A stretch of 64,000 nt of DNA from positions 8,154,204 through 8,218,203 of the forward strand of contig NC_045139.1 in assembly GCF_008831285.2 (NCBI RefSeq). The letters run 5' to 3'. The translations under genes and the position numbers were made by a program. This document shows positions 13,900 through 27,500 of this stretch, one piece after another. Source of the stretch: Nymphaea colorata. Its lineage: Eukaryota > Streptophyta > Magnoliopsida > Nymphaeales > Nymphaeaceae. How positions within the stretch are numbered: the stretch's first letter is position 1; every line of letters starts with the position of its first letter. The notes beneath the pieces were generated by a model. That model was not told where the DNA came from, searched no databases, and saw nothing but the letters and a program-made list of their open reading frames with translations.

Positions 13900-15105
13900 T
13901 TCTGACTGTTGAGTCTGTCGGCATCTACAACTCTGCTCTCTCTCACCTCTGCGAGTCTGCACTCTGCAGTGCTTGTCCTTGCCATCGCCCAATGCCCATT
14001 GCAGTAGGCGGGCGCTGCAGTGTACTGGCACCGCCAACAGTGACTGTCGTCGCCGTTTCTTCCTGTTGCACTGACCGCCGGCTCTCAACTGTAAGTTCTT
14101 CTTCTTCTTCTAATTTTCTTCTTGAGTGTTTATTTTTAAGAGACACAGGCTAGCCTGTTAGGGCACCGACGCCACCTAGTAAGTCTCTCTCTCTCTCTCG
14201 CTATGTCACTATTTCTTTTGTTCCTACTTTGATTTGGGCGTCTGATTTGGGGTTGTATTTAGCCTCTTTTGATTGCTGTTTGGCCGTTTGGAGTTTTAGA
14301 ATTTAGATTGCCAGTTACTGCCAGTCTCTGGGCGTTTTGATTTGCCCCTTTTAGTGCTGATTTGGGTTTTATTTAGCTACTGGATGACTGAATGGTGATG
14401 TTATAATGTTCATGTTACCCTGTTCGGCTGTTCCTTTTCAGTTTTCATAATTCCTGAAGGCATGCTATAATGTTCATGAAACCCTGTTCGTTCGGCTATT
14501 CATTTTCAGTTTTCAGAATTAGGTGGATCAAACCCCCTATCTTCTACCTGTCTCATCTAATAATCTCTATTGTGATATTACAGACAGTTCAATATTTTTT
14601 GTACATGTTTGTAGGTATATCAGAAGACTTTGTAGTGGTGCACTTTCTCTGGCGAGAGGCTGCCAGCGACTGGAACCCTCGGCGGTGAGCCTTTTCCTCC
14701 TCCTCCTCCTCCTTCTTTTCCTCCTCCTCCTCCTCCTCCTTCTTTTCCTCCTTGTTTTTTATTTCGCTTAGTTGTGTCGTCTCCTTCTTTTCTCCCGCTT
14801 CTGAGACGCCGGACTGTGTGGCTTGGTTCCGTTAGGAGTTATTACGGATGTGCACTCTCAAAAGTTCCGTCGAGATTTTGGAGTGGAGAAGAAAGTAAAG
14901 TTGCGCCAAGCAAACTATAAGTTCAAGAAACAGTCCCGACGGTTGGGGCGGCACTGAAGGATGCAGTGTTTAGCATAACATGATCCAACTGCAGATTTCC
15001 TGATAGACGGCATTTGCTCATGCAGGATTTAAAAGATCAGCTACTTCTCATCCATCCAACATAACACATTTCTTTGGCCTTTCCTGTGAGAACTGAGACG
15101 TTGAG
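13900..15105 (+). promoter_or_regulatory. Probable 5' UTR exons and leader of DBR1
   Basis: A CT-rich, moderately GC-rich stretch ends in a good donor (ACT|GTAAGT, GT at 14091-14092). Another candidate non-coding exon spans 14615-14684 (acceptor TTTGTAG, donor GCG|GTGAGC). A third starts at 14836 after GTTAG and continues into the ATG at 15106. The leader holds several upstream ATGs, for example near 14848. Exon limits are inferred from splice sites only. CTC and TCC microsatellite tracts fill the intron near 14695-14755. Confidence 0.4.
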
Positions 15106-18100
15106 ATGAAGGTGAATAATATTTGTTCTCTTTTGGTTGTTAGCTGTTGTCTCTGCTTGTTGTTTATGATGTTACATCTGAGAACACTCTTATTGTAGCA
15201 TAATATGTTGTCATTCCTTTTCACGTTTTACATTCACTTACATTATGCTGTTGACAGTGTTGCCTGGACATGATTTTTAATTAGATTTCCCTTTCATTGA
15301 TTTTGATTGAAGGCTGTATCATTGTGCTTCCTGTTTTCCTCTAGATAATACTAGAAACCCGATTCCAGTGCAGCTTATCTGTCTTTATTTGAGTTAGTGC
15401 ACCAGGATCCACTGCAGTACAAAATATGTGTACCATTTGCATTTCTATACTAGCCTTGTACAAATGTTGAATGCACTCATCACATCAAAGCTTATAGTTC
15501 CAGGTAGAAAGGAATAAATTGTGGAGAAGTGGAAGGGAAGTGAGAGGTAGAGGAGCCCCAATACTATTCCTACATTGCAAGATAGGTGACTCCCTTGAGC
15601 AATGATGCTAGAATGTTCCTGTTGGGGTGATTCAACAGCAACCTTAAACTCATCCAAATGAATGACCCCTTCGCTAGTTGTCTATGCCTTGAGGACAATT
15701 TAATTTATAATTCGGCTGTTGGGTTCTGTTTGAGTGAATCTAGTTTCATTCTGTTTGCCTTAAGTTTTGCCTTACACCCAAAAAATTCAGCTACCTGGAG
15801 TGTTTATTTTTTGAAAGTGTTAAGTGCACTCTGTTTTGTGTTTTTATCCCTTGGAGTCTTATTACCTGTAGAAACTTTGAAATTGCAACGCAAAGCTCCA
15901 TGTGAATCCCCACTATTGAACTAGTCACACTTTTCTTCCCTACTTCTTATTGCACTAGTTGGTTAAATTCTTTGCCACATATGTACATTAAGTGGTTTTC
16001 TTTTATTCAAGGTTCCTTACCTAGTCTAAATTAATGCCAATGGTTCCTTTTTTGTCCACAGAGTTGTTTTCCAGTGAAGCTTTCTGCATGAGTGTAATGA
16101 CTTATGATTCTCCACGAGGTTGTTTTTTAGTCAAACTTTCAATAATATGCCTAATTTTGGCAATAACTTAAAAAGTTAAAAGGTTTGCGAGTTCTTTGAA
16201 ATGGTTAAAGTGGCATTTGGATGTTTTCATGCTTAACAGGAAAACAAAAATTAAGGCTACTTTACATCAAATTTGCTGTCAAGTTCATGCCAGTGTTGGC
16301 CCTGTGCCCTACTTTTTCTCTCTCTTGTCTCTTGTCTCATCATTTGCTGCATATTTTCCTAACTTCTTTATCTTGCTGGCGTCACCATCACCTTTTCTTG
16401 TTCATACTTTTGTTCTACATGTCCCTAAGCACATTTTTAACAACAATAAAATAAATAAATAAGAGTAGAAAGATGTAAAATATGAAAGTGAATAAAAGAA
16501 GAGAATGAGAATAACAAGTAATAAGGTTTTTGATATTGGATTTCAATTAAGTACATAGAATGCAATATGCACCCACAATGTGCACAACCTATGTCACACC
16601 CAACATGGGTGTGGGTTCGGCGATTTTGAAAATTGTGGGTATGTAGGTATGACAAATTTTTAAATTCTCAAAAATGATAAATGAAAAAAACTTTAATAGT
16701 TCATTATCTGTAATCCCATAAAAAATCTACAAAGAAAATAGTAAAAAGATGCAAAATAAAGAAAATATAATGAAAAAAAAATTCAAAGAATAAAGCAATA
16801 AGCAATCAGCTGTTATAGAAAAGTGAGAAAACCAATCACGATCAGGCGATCACTCTTCATTTAGGCTTGTGCCTAAGCTTGGCTGATCAGCAACATCACT
16901 TTTTTTTGGTTGATGTAGAGAGTTGAAAGAAATAGCTGATAGATTCATCTAACTTTTAATCAAAAGTGGCAGCAACCAAACAAAACTGGCAGCCAAAATA
17001 GCCGCTATAAATAAAATGCAACCAAACAAGATAAACACATAAAATCAAACAAAACGTCAAAACGTATATAGATCTATAGATTTACAATTCAATCTTCAAA
17101 CGAAAACATCCCCAAATAAAAAAAAAATGAGAAACACGAAATCAAGAAAACGAACATTAAGTTGTAATAGTGAAATAAAAAAAAAACGACACTTACTTGG
17201 CTGCTGCCAATTGCCACTGTGCACTGCTGGATGTGGCTATCGGTCGCCGGACGTTGTTGCCACCGCCAGTAAAGCCTAGGCATCAGGCCGTCCCGATCCG
17301 GCCCGACACCTGAAACTCGGGAGCGGGCCTGGCCCGACACCCGAAACTCGGGCCCAAGCCCGGCCTGACCATTCAAACCTGAGCTCGAGCCCGACTCGAT
17401 TAAATTAAAAAAATATTTTATAAATGTAAAACAATATATAAATCTAGTTAATCGTAATACAATATTATATTTATATAAAAATCAATAAAATAAATATAAA
17501 AAAACATTATCTGGCCCACCTGGGCTTATCGGGCACAACCGGGCCGGCCCGATAAGGGTAAGGAATCGGGCTGGCCCAGTACCTCTTTTTCCTGGCCCGG
17601 GCTCAAGTCAGGTCGAGTACCGGGTACCCGCTGGCGGCTGGCCCAGTGCCCAGCCTCTGCCAGTCATTGATCTACTTTGGAACTACGCCGGTCGGGTTTC
17701 TTATAATTTGGATTGGGTCTAGGTCACCCAAACCCAATCCAACCCATACCCAACACTCTCACCGTACCCAATTCCGCGTGCCCGCATGATGCATACCGGA
17801 GTGGGTACGTTGGGCAATCCCACACACCCCCCACATACCCGTGTCACATAGTGCACAATAGATACACACTGATCAAGTAGCTTGAAGCATTTATGGTGTG
17901 GTATATCATGTCTCATGATGGTAAGATATTGAGCTCATAGTAATTTTACATCTTTGACCTTAAAATCTTTACATAGGGCTGAGATATAACTTTGCTTATA
18001 AATGTACATAATATGTTAAGCTTTTTTATATTAATCACCTCGTCTAGGCAATTTTTACATTCTTCATTTTGCCATTTGTTGGAATATACTCAATGTATGC

Positions 18101-19807
18101 TATGTTTTCATTAATTTCTCAACTCTTTTGAATAGAGTACACTCACCCTTTTGTTCAGCTCATAGGAACTTAGGGAGGTTCGTCAAGAAGCTGTCAGCTA
18201 TTTGTCCAGCCCAAACTCATAAAAATTCAATTTGATCCTGTATCTGATTAACAATATTGAAATTGATTTTCATGTTCCATTTTAATCTGCTTTAGTTTAG
18301 AGTTTAATTGTATGGGAAACTTGAATTTATAAGTACAAAATCCAAGTCGAATGCTTTTCTTGTCTGACAATATTCGATTTGAATAAATTAGTTTTTCATT
18401 TTCTATTTTAGTATTATTTCATTTAAAAAAAAAAAGTCACAATACACGTTTTTTTTCCAAAAAAATGCACATAAAACGTGAGAAATAAGTCAGCTGTTTA
18501 AAACTAAAAAAATGAAGTTCTTTTTGAAAAAGATGCCAAAAAGCGAAAAAACGCGTTTTTTTTCATGTTTTCCCCATTTTTATTCATTTTAGGCATTTTC
18601 CCCATGTTTTTAATGCCAAACTTTTTGTTTCATTTTCTAATTTTTATTTGTTTCTTATTTACTTATTTTTTGATTTTGTGTTATTAGCTTCAGTTATTTT
18701 ATTTTTTTTTAATTTTTTGGATTTTTAAATTTTTTAAAGATTTACCATATTTTTTCCTTTGTTTCAAGCTCGGCGTATTATACCCGAGAAAAACCTCGCC
18801 GTTTAAAACATGAAAACATTTTGTGACTACGTTTAGAAATCAAATATATATAAAAGCTTGATTTTTACATTGCATGCTCCCTCGTGTCTATTTGAGGTAT
18901 TTCTTGGATGTTCCAATAATTTTTCTATTATCATTATATTAATTTCAAATTACTTGATGAGTTCATTCTAGTAATTACATTATGTATAGCTTCATCTTCT
19001 CCACGTTAAGGCAATTTGTTTAGTTCTTTACGTGGTTATTACTCCTTAGTCCTTATTTGTTCACTAAAAGATTGCAGTTGAGGGTTGCATGCATGGAGAA
19101 CTTGATAATGTCTACTCTACTCTCAAATACTTGGAAGAAGTGGAGAACACAAAGGTTGACCTGCTTATATGTTGTGGTGATTTTCAGGTATAATGTATAA
19201 TTATTGAGATTTCTTGTTATCTTTTGTTGTTTTAACAAATGAATCATGCCAAATAGATAATTTTCTATTTCTTATATCAATTTAGTTCATGTCGTAACCA
19301 ATTGAGTTTGCCAGTTAGTCATGTTGATGGGTTTGTTTACTTGATGAGTGATGGTCCTGTCCACAATGGAAGTAACTTCAATGCTGAAGGACATTGTGCA
19401 TGGTTTACATACTATTTATTTTTTTCCGATAAATAACTTGTGGGATAGGTCTCTTCCTTTTTAAACTCCCTGATAACAAATGCAAAGCAATAATAATGAA
19501 GAAAAAGCTAAAAATTTATATATTCATAAGGATAGCACAGAGATCACCTCCCAAGCTAGAGAGTGATCTTCCAAGCAATGGTTGTCTCCATTTTCTAGTT
19601 GCATATGAGTAAACAGACAAGGATATGCATATTCCTCTGTTACATGATTCTTTCCTTGTCTGCATACCAAGCGATTGTTAGAAATCTCAGATAGAAGATT
19701 CCTTTAATAACTTATATGATCACAGTTGAGGCTGCATTGTGGTTCATTATTAATATTGCATGTGCGTTGTTCTTAATACAGCTATTGCTTTTAAAATCAA
19801 TTGGACA

Positions 19808-19847
<40 letters not shown>

Positions 19848-22800
19848 TGGGAGGGTTGGGGGAGGTTGGTCGAGTCAATATGGTTGTGCTTTTGTGTTCT
19901 ATATCTTACATTATATATTTTACTTTCCAAGCAGGCTGTTAGGAACAAAAATGATTTGGACTCTGTTAACGTCAAAGCAAAGTATCGCAATATGAATAGC
20001 TTTTGGAAGTACTACACTGGCCAAGTGATAGCTCCAGTTCCAACAGTATTTATTGGTGGAAATCATGAAGCGTCCAATTATTTATGGGAACTGTAAGTAG
20101 TCTTTCCTCACCTGTTTTTTGTTGTGAACTGTGAAGAATGCAGCTATCTAGTTACCAATGATGGCCCTTGATATATCTTTTTTTTTTTTTGCGTTTTCAA
20201 TTTTATGTTTTTTTTCCTCCTCTGACTGAAGGATAAACAAGATGGTTTTGCATGTGTTTGCAACAAGGAAGTTATTCACATGGTAGAGTTGTCACGCAGA
20301 AGGGTTTTCTATAACAAATCTCTCAGCCAGACAACTTTTGCACGGTCACTATCTTTATTAATTACACTAGCTTATGGGTGAGAGTATGGGTAAGGAAACA
20401 GTATGGGTAAAAATTTACCATATTTTTTCCTTTTTTCCCCCTTTTTTCAAGCTCCCCGTATTATACCCAAGAAAAAGCTCATTGTTTAAACTCGGAGACC
20501 TTATTTGTGACTATGAAATAAAGTATAGTTGTTTGTTAGAAATTAAATACTGTAAGCCAAGTTCAACATATATAAATTAGGGTTGGCATGCATCATGCTG
20601 ATCTATATGCAGCTGCCTCTTTCTAGGTACTGAAAATGCATTTATATGAACTATTTCGTCATCCTTCAGGCTGTGTGACTTATAGCATGCTTGTCATGAC
20701 CTTGTAAATGTTCAAGTTATTTGTCTCAATTTCTGTGTTCTTACTTCCATCTCCAGAACACTCTTAATGAATCTAGCTGTTGTATCCAGATTTTACAGAA
20801 TGATATGTTCTAATTACGAGAAACAATATTGCACATTTTTTCCACTATAATTGAAAGTGTCAACAAGACTCTTTCTCCTTATAATACTCTTGGGTTTGGA
20901 TTCTGAAGCTTTAGTTTGTATTTCAAGTGTGCAGGTACTTTAAATGCTTTAGGGTTTGGTGGTAAAAATGAAACTATGTATGGACAGAGAAATGTAGATA
21001 TGCCATGTGCTCTTGTGGACAATCCTTGTGGCTCATCTTCTGCAATCTTTCTTTAAAAATTGTTTAGCAGCTTGCTTTGTTCAATTCAATTAACCATTGT
21101 GAGACCATTTTATGTAGCCTTTGGATGTATGTAATGATTATATTTTTGTCTTTAGGTATTATGGAGGGTGGGCTGCACCTAACATATATTTCTTGGGTTT
21201 TGCTGGGGTGATCAAATTTGGCAACATTCGTATTGCTGGTCTCTCTGGAATTTACAAGGAATACAGCTACCATAAAGGCATGTCAACCCTGTCACTTCCA
21301 TGTTGAGTAATGATTTCTTAATTTTTCAGCATGGTCTCCGTATGGATGCTTATATACATTAAGAAAGAAAGCAGGCCCGTGTGTACCTTATAATATAAAT
21401 CTGCATTCATTAACTAGTCCATGGTTTATTGTCCATATGCCTCTCAATAGTAGTTTGGATGTAGTTTTTGCCATTTTTCTTTTGTTTCAATTTTTGTTTG
21501 CTCTTCTTGTTTGATAGTATGAGGAATGTAAATATATTAAGCTTTCTATTAACAGGACACTATGAACGAGCACCTTACAATGAAAAAGAAATTAGGTCCA
21601 TATATCATGTGCGTGAATATGATGTATACAAGCTAATGCAAATTGAGGAGCCTATTGATATTTTCATTTCACATGATTGGCCCCGTGGTATTACAAAATA
21701 TGGAGATTGGGAAAAACTGATCAGTCAAAAGCCATTCTTTAAGGAAGAGGTAATCTCACATCTGCTTGCCTTTCAATTGTTATTTCCTTGAGAAGCTATG
21801 TCAGATATGTGTCATGTGTGGGTGTGGCATTTTTTTCAAATGTTGAGGTTGCAGGTGATGTGTACATCTTTTGATATCAAAGGCAAGCAATATTTAGCGA
21901 TGGTGCATTGAAAAGTATAATGCACACACAAGCAGCTTGAGTCAATATCGAGTGTAATCTGCATATATGTACATGACTGCAATCCCATGGCTGATAATTG
22001 GGTTTGACACTAATGCCTGTTTTGGATGTGATGCTGGTGCAACAGCATATCCTTAAAGGGTCTATGCCATTGTCACAAAGAACACGTCCTATTGGAAAAA
22101 AATGCGTATAATACGCCAAAACACAGTCAGCCTTATAAAAAGTGAAAAAAATGTGTCTTTTTTAAAAAAATATCAGAAAATAAAAAACGTGAAAAAAACA
22201 TGTATTATATGCATATTATATGCGTTTTTTCACGTTTTTTCGTATTTTTCATGATTTTTTATTTTTTATAATTTTCGGGATTTATTAAATGTTTTTAATT
22301 TTTTAAAAATTTACAAAGCTTTTCCTAAGGTGTACAACTTTTCCATTTTAGACCTGAGAAATTCCTTGCCGTATAATACCCGTACACGTTTTTTGTGACA
22401 ATGGTCTGTGCCATATAACTTTCTATTTAATTATAAATTTATAATGTAATAATGTTCTACTTTAATTATAATGTAAAGAGGCATTACTCATTGATGCCTT
22501 TACCCTTTTCTGATGTGCTTCCTAATATCATATGTACCACCACAACCATTCTTTTCTTGGAAAAATCTGTTACATGATTAGCAACTTTGGCATCTTACAA
22601 AGTCAGTTGTTGTTGGTATAGGTTATTGAGGGAATGTTGGGTAGTAAGGCTGCCGCAGAACTATTGGATAAATTAAGACCTCCTTTTTGGTTTTCTGGTC
22701 ATCTTCACTGTAAGTTTTCTGCTATTATTCAACATGGAGAAGGAGGAACTGCCACAAAATTTCTTGCTTTGGATAAGTGTCTTCCTGGCCGCAAATTTTT

Positions 22801-24084
22801 ACAGGTATACCTTCCTTATGTTGAGTGTATTTTTACTGTTTAATATATATATTTTTTTCGGAACTATGATAAGACCCATCTCAACTTTTTGCTTGACAGT
22901 TGGTTCTGTTTCTTGGTCATCTGGATTTAACTCTAGGTTATTGACATTGAGTCAGAATGTGGACCATTTGAGCTTCTATATGATGAAGAGTGGCTTGCTA
23001 TAACAAGAAAGTGCAATTCGATGTTCCCTTTGACTAGGCAACCAACACTTTTTAGGTTTGTTTTTTCAAAATTTTTGTTGAAAATATTTAAAAAGGCATC
23101 CCCATTTTTTTTTGTTTCTTATTGTCATTTAGTTTGTGGTATTATTCTGTTGCAATTACTAATCCTCTAAATCATGACTGGATCAGAAACCAGCAACTTG
23201 ACAGTGAAGGCCACAGGGAATGGGTCAGGAATCTCCTTAAGGAGAGAGAGTCATCCAAACCGTTTGACTTTACTTCTTCTGTGCCTGCTTATGGACATCC
23301 TTTATCAAGTGCCACTGATTCTTCTGGCAAGTTTCGTTTACATCCCAATTATATATGATTTCATTCAACTGCAACTGGAGCTTGATTAATTTTCTTTCGC
23401 TATCAGAGTAATTTGTTCATTTCATTTGATGAACCTTGTATTATGATTGTTTGTAGCTATCAGGGACATCTGATGTCTTCTGCTATTCTGCTATTTCTTT
23501 TATTAGTCCTTTTTGTTCTCTCCACCCCCGCCCCCCCTTTAGTCTTCATTTGAGTGAGATGATGATTGGCAGGAAGAAAACTATGAAATAGCATCTTTTA
23601 ACTTTATGATGTATATTGTCCGGTCTCTTAACTGCTATCTCTTTCTCAATATAAGGCCAACTGGAGGTCCTTTGTGGGTTTGATGGGCCCATATGTTGCT
23701 ATTGATATGCTCGTGCCTAAGCAGCTGGCGCCATTTCTCCTTTGAGTGCTCTACTGCATCTAGAGTTTTAGATATGGACTGAAATTCTTTGCACATATCC
23801 AAGAATAAGTCTCTTTCATCGCTCCCAATGTAGTCAAATGCCTATTGACCTTCAAAAAGTACTAGGTGAGGCCTAGTTGGTGCACAAGGTTAAGACTTAG
23901 TTTTAGGAAAATGAGATTACAGTGTTGAGATAAAATTAGACATATGTGAAAGCACAACAATTAACATTCAAGACTCAAGAGTCAAAACATAAGACAGGTG
24001 CATAAACAGTAACTTGCATGCTACAGATGTATATATTTCATAACAGTATAACAATACATATAATAATACCAGTGTAAGAAAGAA

Positions 24085-24135
<51 letters not shown>

Positions 24136-24487
24136 CCTAAGTTCTGCTGTTCTCTTGGGTGCCTACAATTCATTTCTTTTATATAATCTGATGTTATGGA
24201 TATGCACAACACAATTCTTTTGTCAAAAATCATGTCTTAGATCATATTTTTAAGAAATAGAAATAAAATCTTGGCTTTCTCTCCATCATATTTTAATGCA
24301 TTGGGAGGCGTTAATTTTAATGCATTGATTTTTACACTTTGAGATGATGTGATCCAAAATTTGTTATTGGTTAAATAAATTATGTGGAACACAGCTATAT
24401 TGTTTTGATCAACAAATCGTTTGATCAGACTATTTTGTGATTGGGAACACCAGGTAAAGTTTTCAGCACACCCTCCAATATCTCTCT

Positions 24488-24533
<46 letters not shown>

Positions 24534-27500
24534 CGATACTAATAGTATATATAACTGCCAAAAGATATAGAGCAGTAACAGTATCATAATATATACAATG
24601 TAACAATATATCTAATGTAAATGATGGAACAAAAACTGAGGAAGAAGACCAAAGGACAAACAGATGAAAAGTAAGAAGGAAAAAAGTAGAAGAGAAACAG
24701 ATGGAAAGTGCCTAGAGAGACCAGCATTTGTGCCTGCTTGCATACTGAAGCCTAGTTAGAAAGGTGGCTGCCCAGGGCATAGGCTTGCCTGGGCAGGCAC
24801 CTAGTCACACTTTTGACCACAAGATTACTCTCGTGTATACTTCCTTTTGTTGTTTAATACAATCTGCTTTTGCCGCCAGAGTATATCTTTCTTGTTGTGA
24901 TTGTGCCTAGTTTGTTGCTAAATTTATTATTTTATGCCTTTATTTGCCAAGAATGTTAATCCTTCAAGTAATTTTTCTTTGATCTTTGGATTATATTTTC
25001 TAGTAACTGAAACAGATCATTGTAATGCTTATCACGAGCTCTTTTCCAGTTCCCATAAACATAAGAAACTGATGCTTTAGTTTGCAAGTTTCTTTTTTGG
25101 TTTCTCCATTCCTTATCCCTGTCAGTGATCTCCCTTTGAAACGACCCGGAAGCATAAAAAACTGGATGCTTTTTTTATGCAGGACATGTTCGGAATCCAC
25201 AAACTGAAGCCTTCCTGCAACTTTTGGAGCTTCCTTACCTTCTCGATAGTTCACCAACATGGGGTGTGTATCTTAAACTTTATATCTCTTTATAGACATT
25301 TTTTATTTGTTATGTTAGAGAATTGTTGTCAACTTTTTTCAGATGGTTAGGCTCATTTTCTTAATGTAATATTATTTTTATGTTCCATTCTAAGGGAGAG
25401 TTAAGAGGCAAATAACGGACGTGGCTGCTGTTAAATTGGAATCATAAAATAAAGAAAACTGTTAGAGTAAGCTAGCGTGTGGTTTCTTTTAAATAGCAAA
25501 TTCTTTCCTTCTCATGCACTGTTTTTGAAAACAATTGTCCCTACTCCCTACCTCAAACCTGAAAAACTAAGTGTCCTTACTTTAAACCTGAAAAACTAAG
25601 GACCCTGGATAAGTAAAAAGCTTAGTAAGTGCATGTCTATATGTGAAGGAGAGGATCATAAGAATGTGCTTTTCTATGTACACACATTTTGCCTGTAAAT
25701 GTGTCTATGACAATGGAACACATACACTTGTTTTGGAGGAGTATTCGTGTTGACACTGGTCGACATGGGTACTAGTACTGGTACTATGTCGGGCATGGCC
25801 TAGACATGGTGCTGACCGTGTTAGGTGCAGTCAACGCACCCAGAGCCATGTCCGTCCTTTTTGAACTCGTCAAAAATCGATTGAGTCCAATTTTGTCTTA
25901 AATTGGGGTTTTTTTATTTTACCGTGTATATATGTATGACCATTGTTTTGCTTAGATTTTCCTTGAATTACTAGATAATAAGTTTATAACAAGTTTCAAT
26001 TAAGTGAAAATGGAGATGATGATATGCTTAATCATGCATAGATGTCCAGCACAAGATAGAAGCTTTGACTTCTAAGCAGCAATCTTGATTTTAAACTTGT
26101 TCACCCCTGCACAATGCTCATCTTTAAGCTTCCTAAAATAGAGGAATTCCTGACTATGTTATTGGAATATCTTGATTCTTCCAACCTTTTATTCTTGCAA
26201 ACCTGGTCTGCTTAGCTTTGCTAACAATGAAGAGCGCCATAATGGACTTTCATGATTAACAGTGGGGCCCAACTTAATCTGCAGCTCTTCCATCAATGTC
26301 CTAATGCCTTTGAGAGCTTTGATTGTGGCCCTGCTAAACAATAATACTTCGTCAGCAAAGAATAGAGAAGAAAGGTCAGGAAGTTTAGGGGCATAGTTTC
26401 AAGGAGAAATCTCCTTCACATGAATCTGGTTGCAATCCCTCTTGCAAATATCTCCATTACCAAAATAAATAGATGAGAGAGGAGATCTGCTTGACAGGGA
26501 CCCCTTATAAAGCTGCCCCCAACCTCTCTATTGATCAGTAGGGAGTAGGACACTGTCGAAACACATGTACTAATCATATGAATCTGGTGCTGGTGAAACC
26601 CCAAAAATTTGATGCTACTTCTGTGAGAGGCCCAAGATACCCTATGTAGGCCTTCGAAAGGTCGAGCTTTAGGCACATAATTTCCTTTTTGGTCTTCCCA
26701 AGCTTGTATATAATGTCACTGGATAGACCAGGCCCTAAATCAATCTGTTTTTCACAAAGGCTTCTTGAGAGGATCCTATGATTCTCATAAGAATCAATTG
26801 CATTCGGCCCACCATGACCTCAAAGATTATTTTATGAAGACTGTTACATTGGGCTATAGGTCTATGCTCCTGAATCTTCTCAGCTCCTGCAAATTAAGGA
26901 ATTAACATCATATGAGTATGATTAGCACTAGCAACCAGCTTGGTCGTTCTAAAGAAGGAATATACAGCCTTAAAAATGTCATCTCTTACTACCTTCCAAA
27001 CTTCTTGATAGAAGAAAGTCGGAATATCATCCAGACTTGCCTTTCCATATCATGTCTTCCATTAAGAGGGCTTTATCGAGCTGATCTCTACTTTGGGATT
27101 CCTTCTCCAGCGGCTGCATGTCACCCTTCTCCAATCTTGGTTAGATATTTTCTAAATCTCTATAAAGGTTGCTGATACGGGATTCCGTTCAGTTCCGCTG
27201 AAGGCGGATTTGTTCCACTGCACCAAGCTACATTTCACTCCCAAGCTTACACAATACCTTAATTAGCAGGCGGCATCTGTAATCTTTCTCTCATTCTTCT
27301 CTAATACACATTTTTAACTTCTTTTTCTAGCAGCCAAGGTTTTAAGCAAAACCTTTTTGCCTTGACACTGTCTTGCCTTCCAAGGATGACTTTCAAAACC
27401 AGCACACCTTATGGTCTGATAATTGTCTAGGCTTAGCATTTAAAATCAGCTGGCACTTAATCTGTTGAAACCAGTTTTGATTAGCTACCACCCAATCTAG

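Noticed and set aside
19716..20096. 126-codon open frame spanning DBR1 exon 3
   Set aside because: Its first half is a translated poly(T) tract; only the part after 19935 is a real exon of DBR1.
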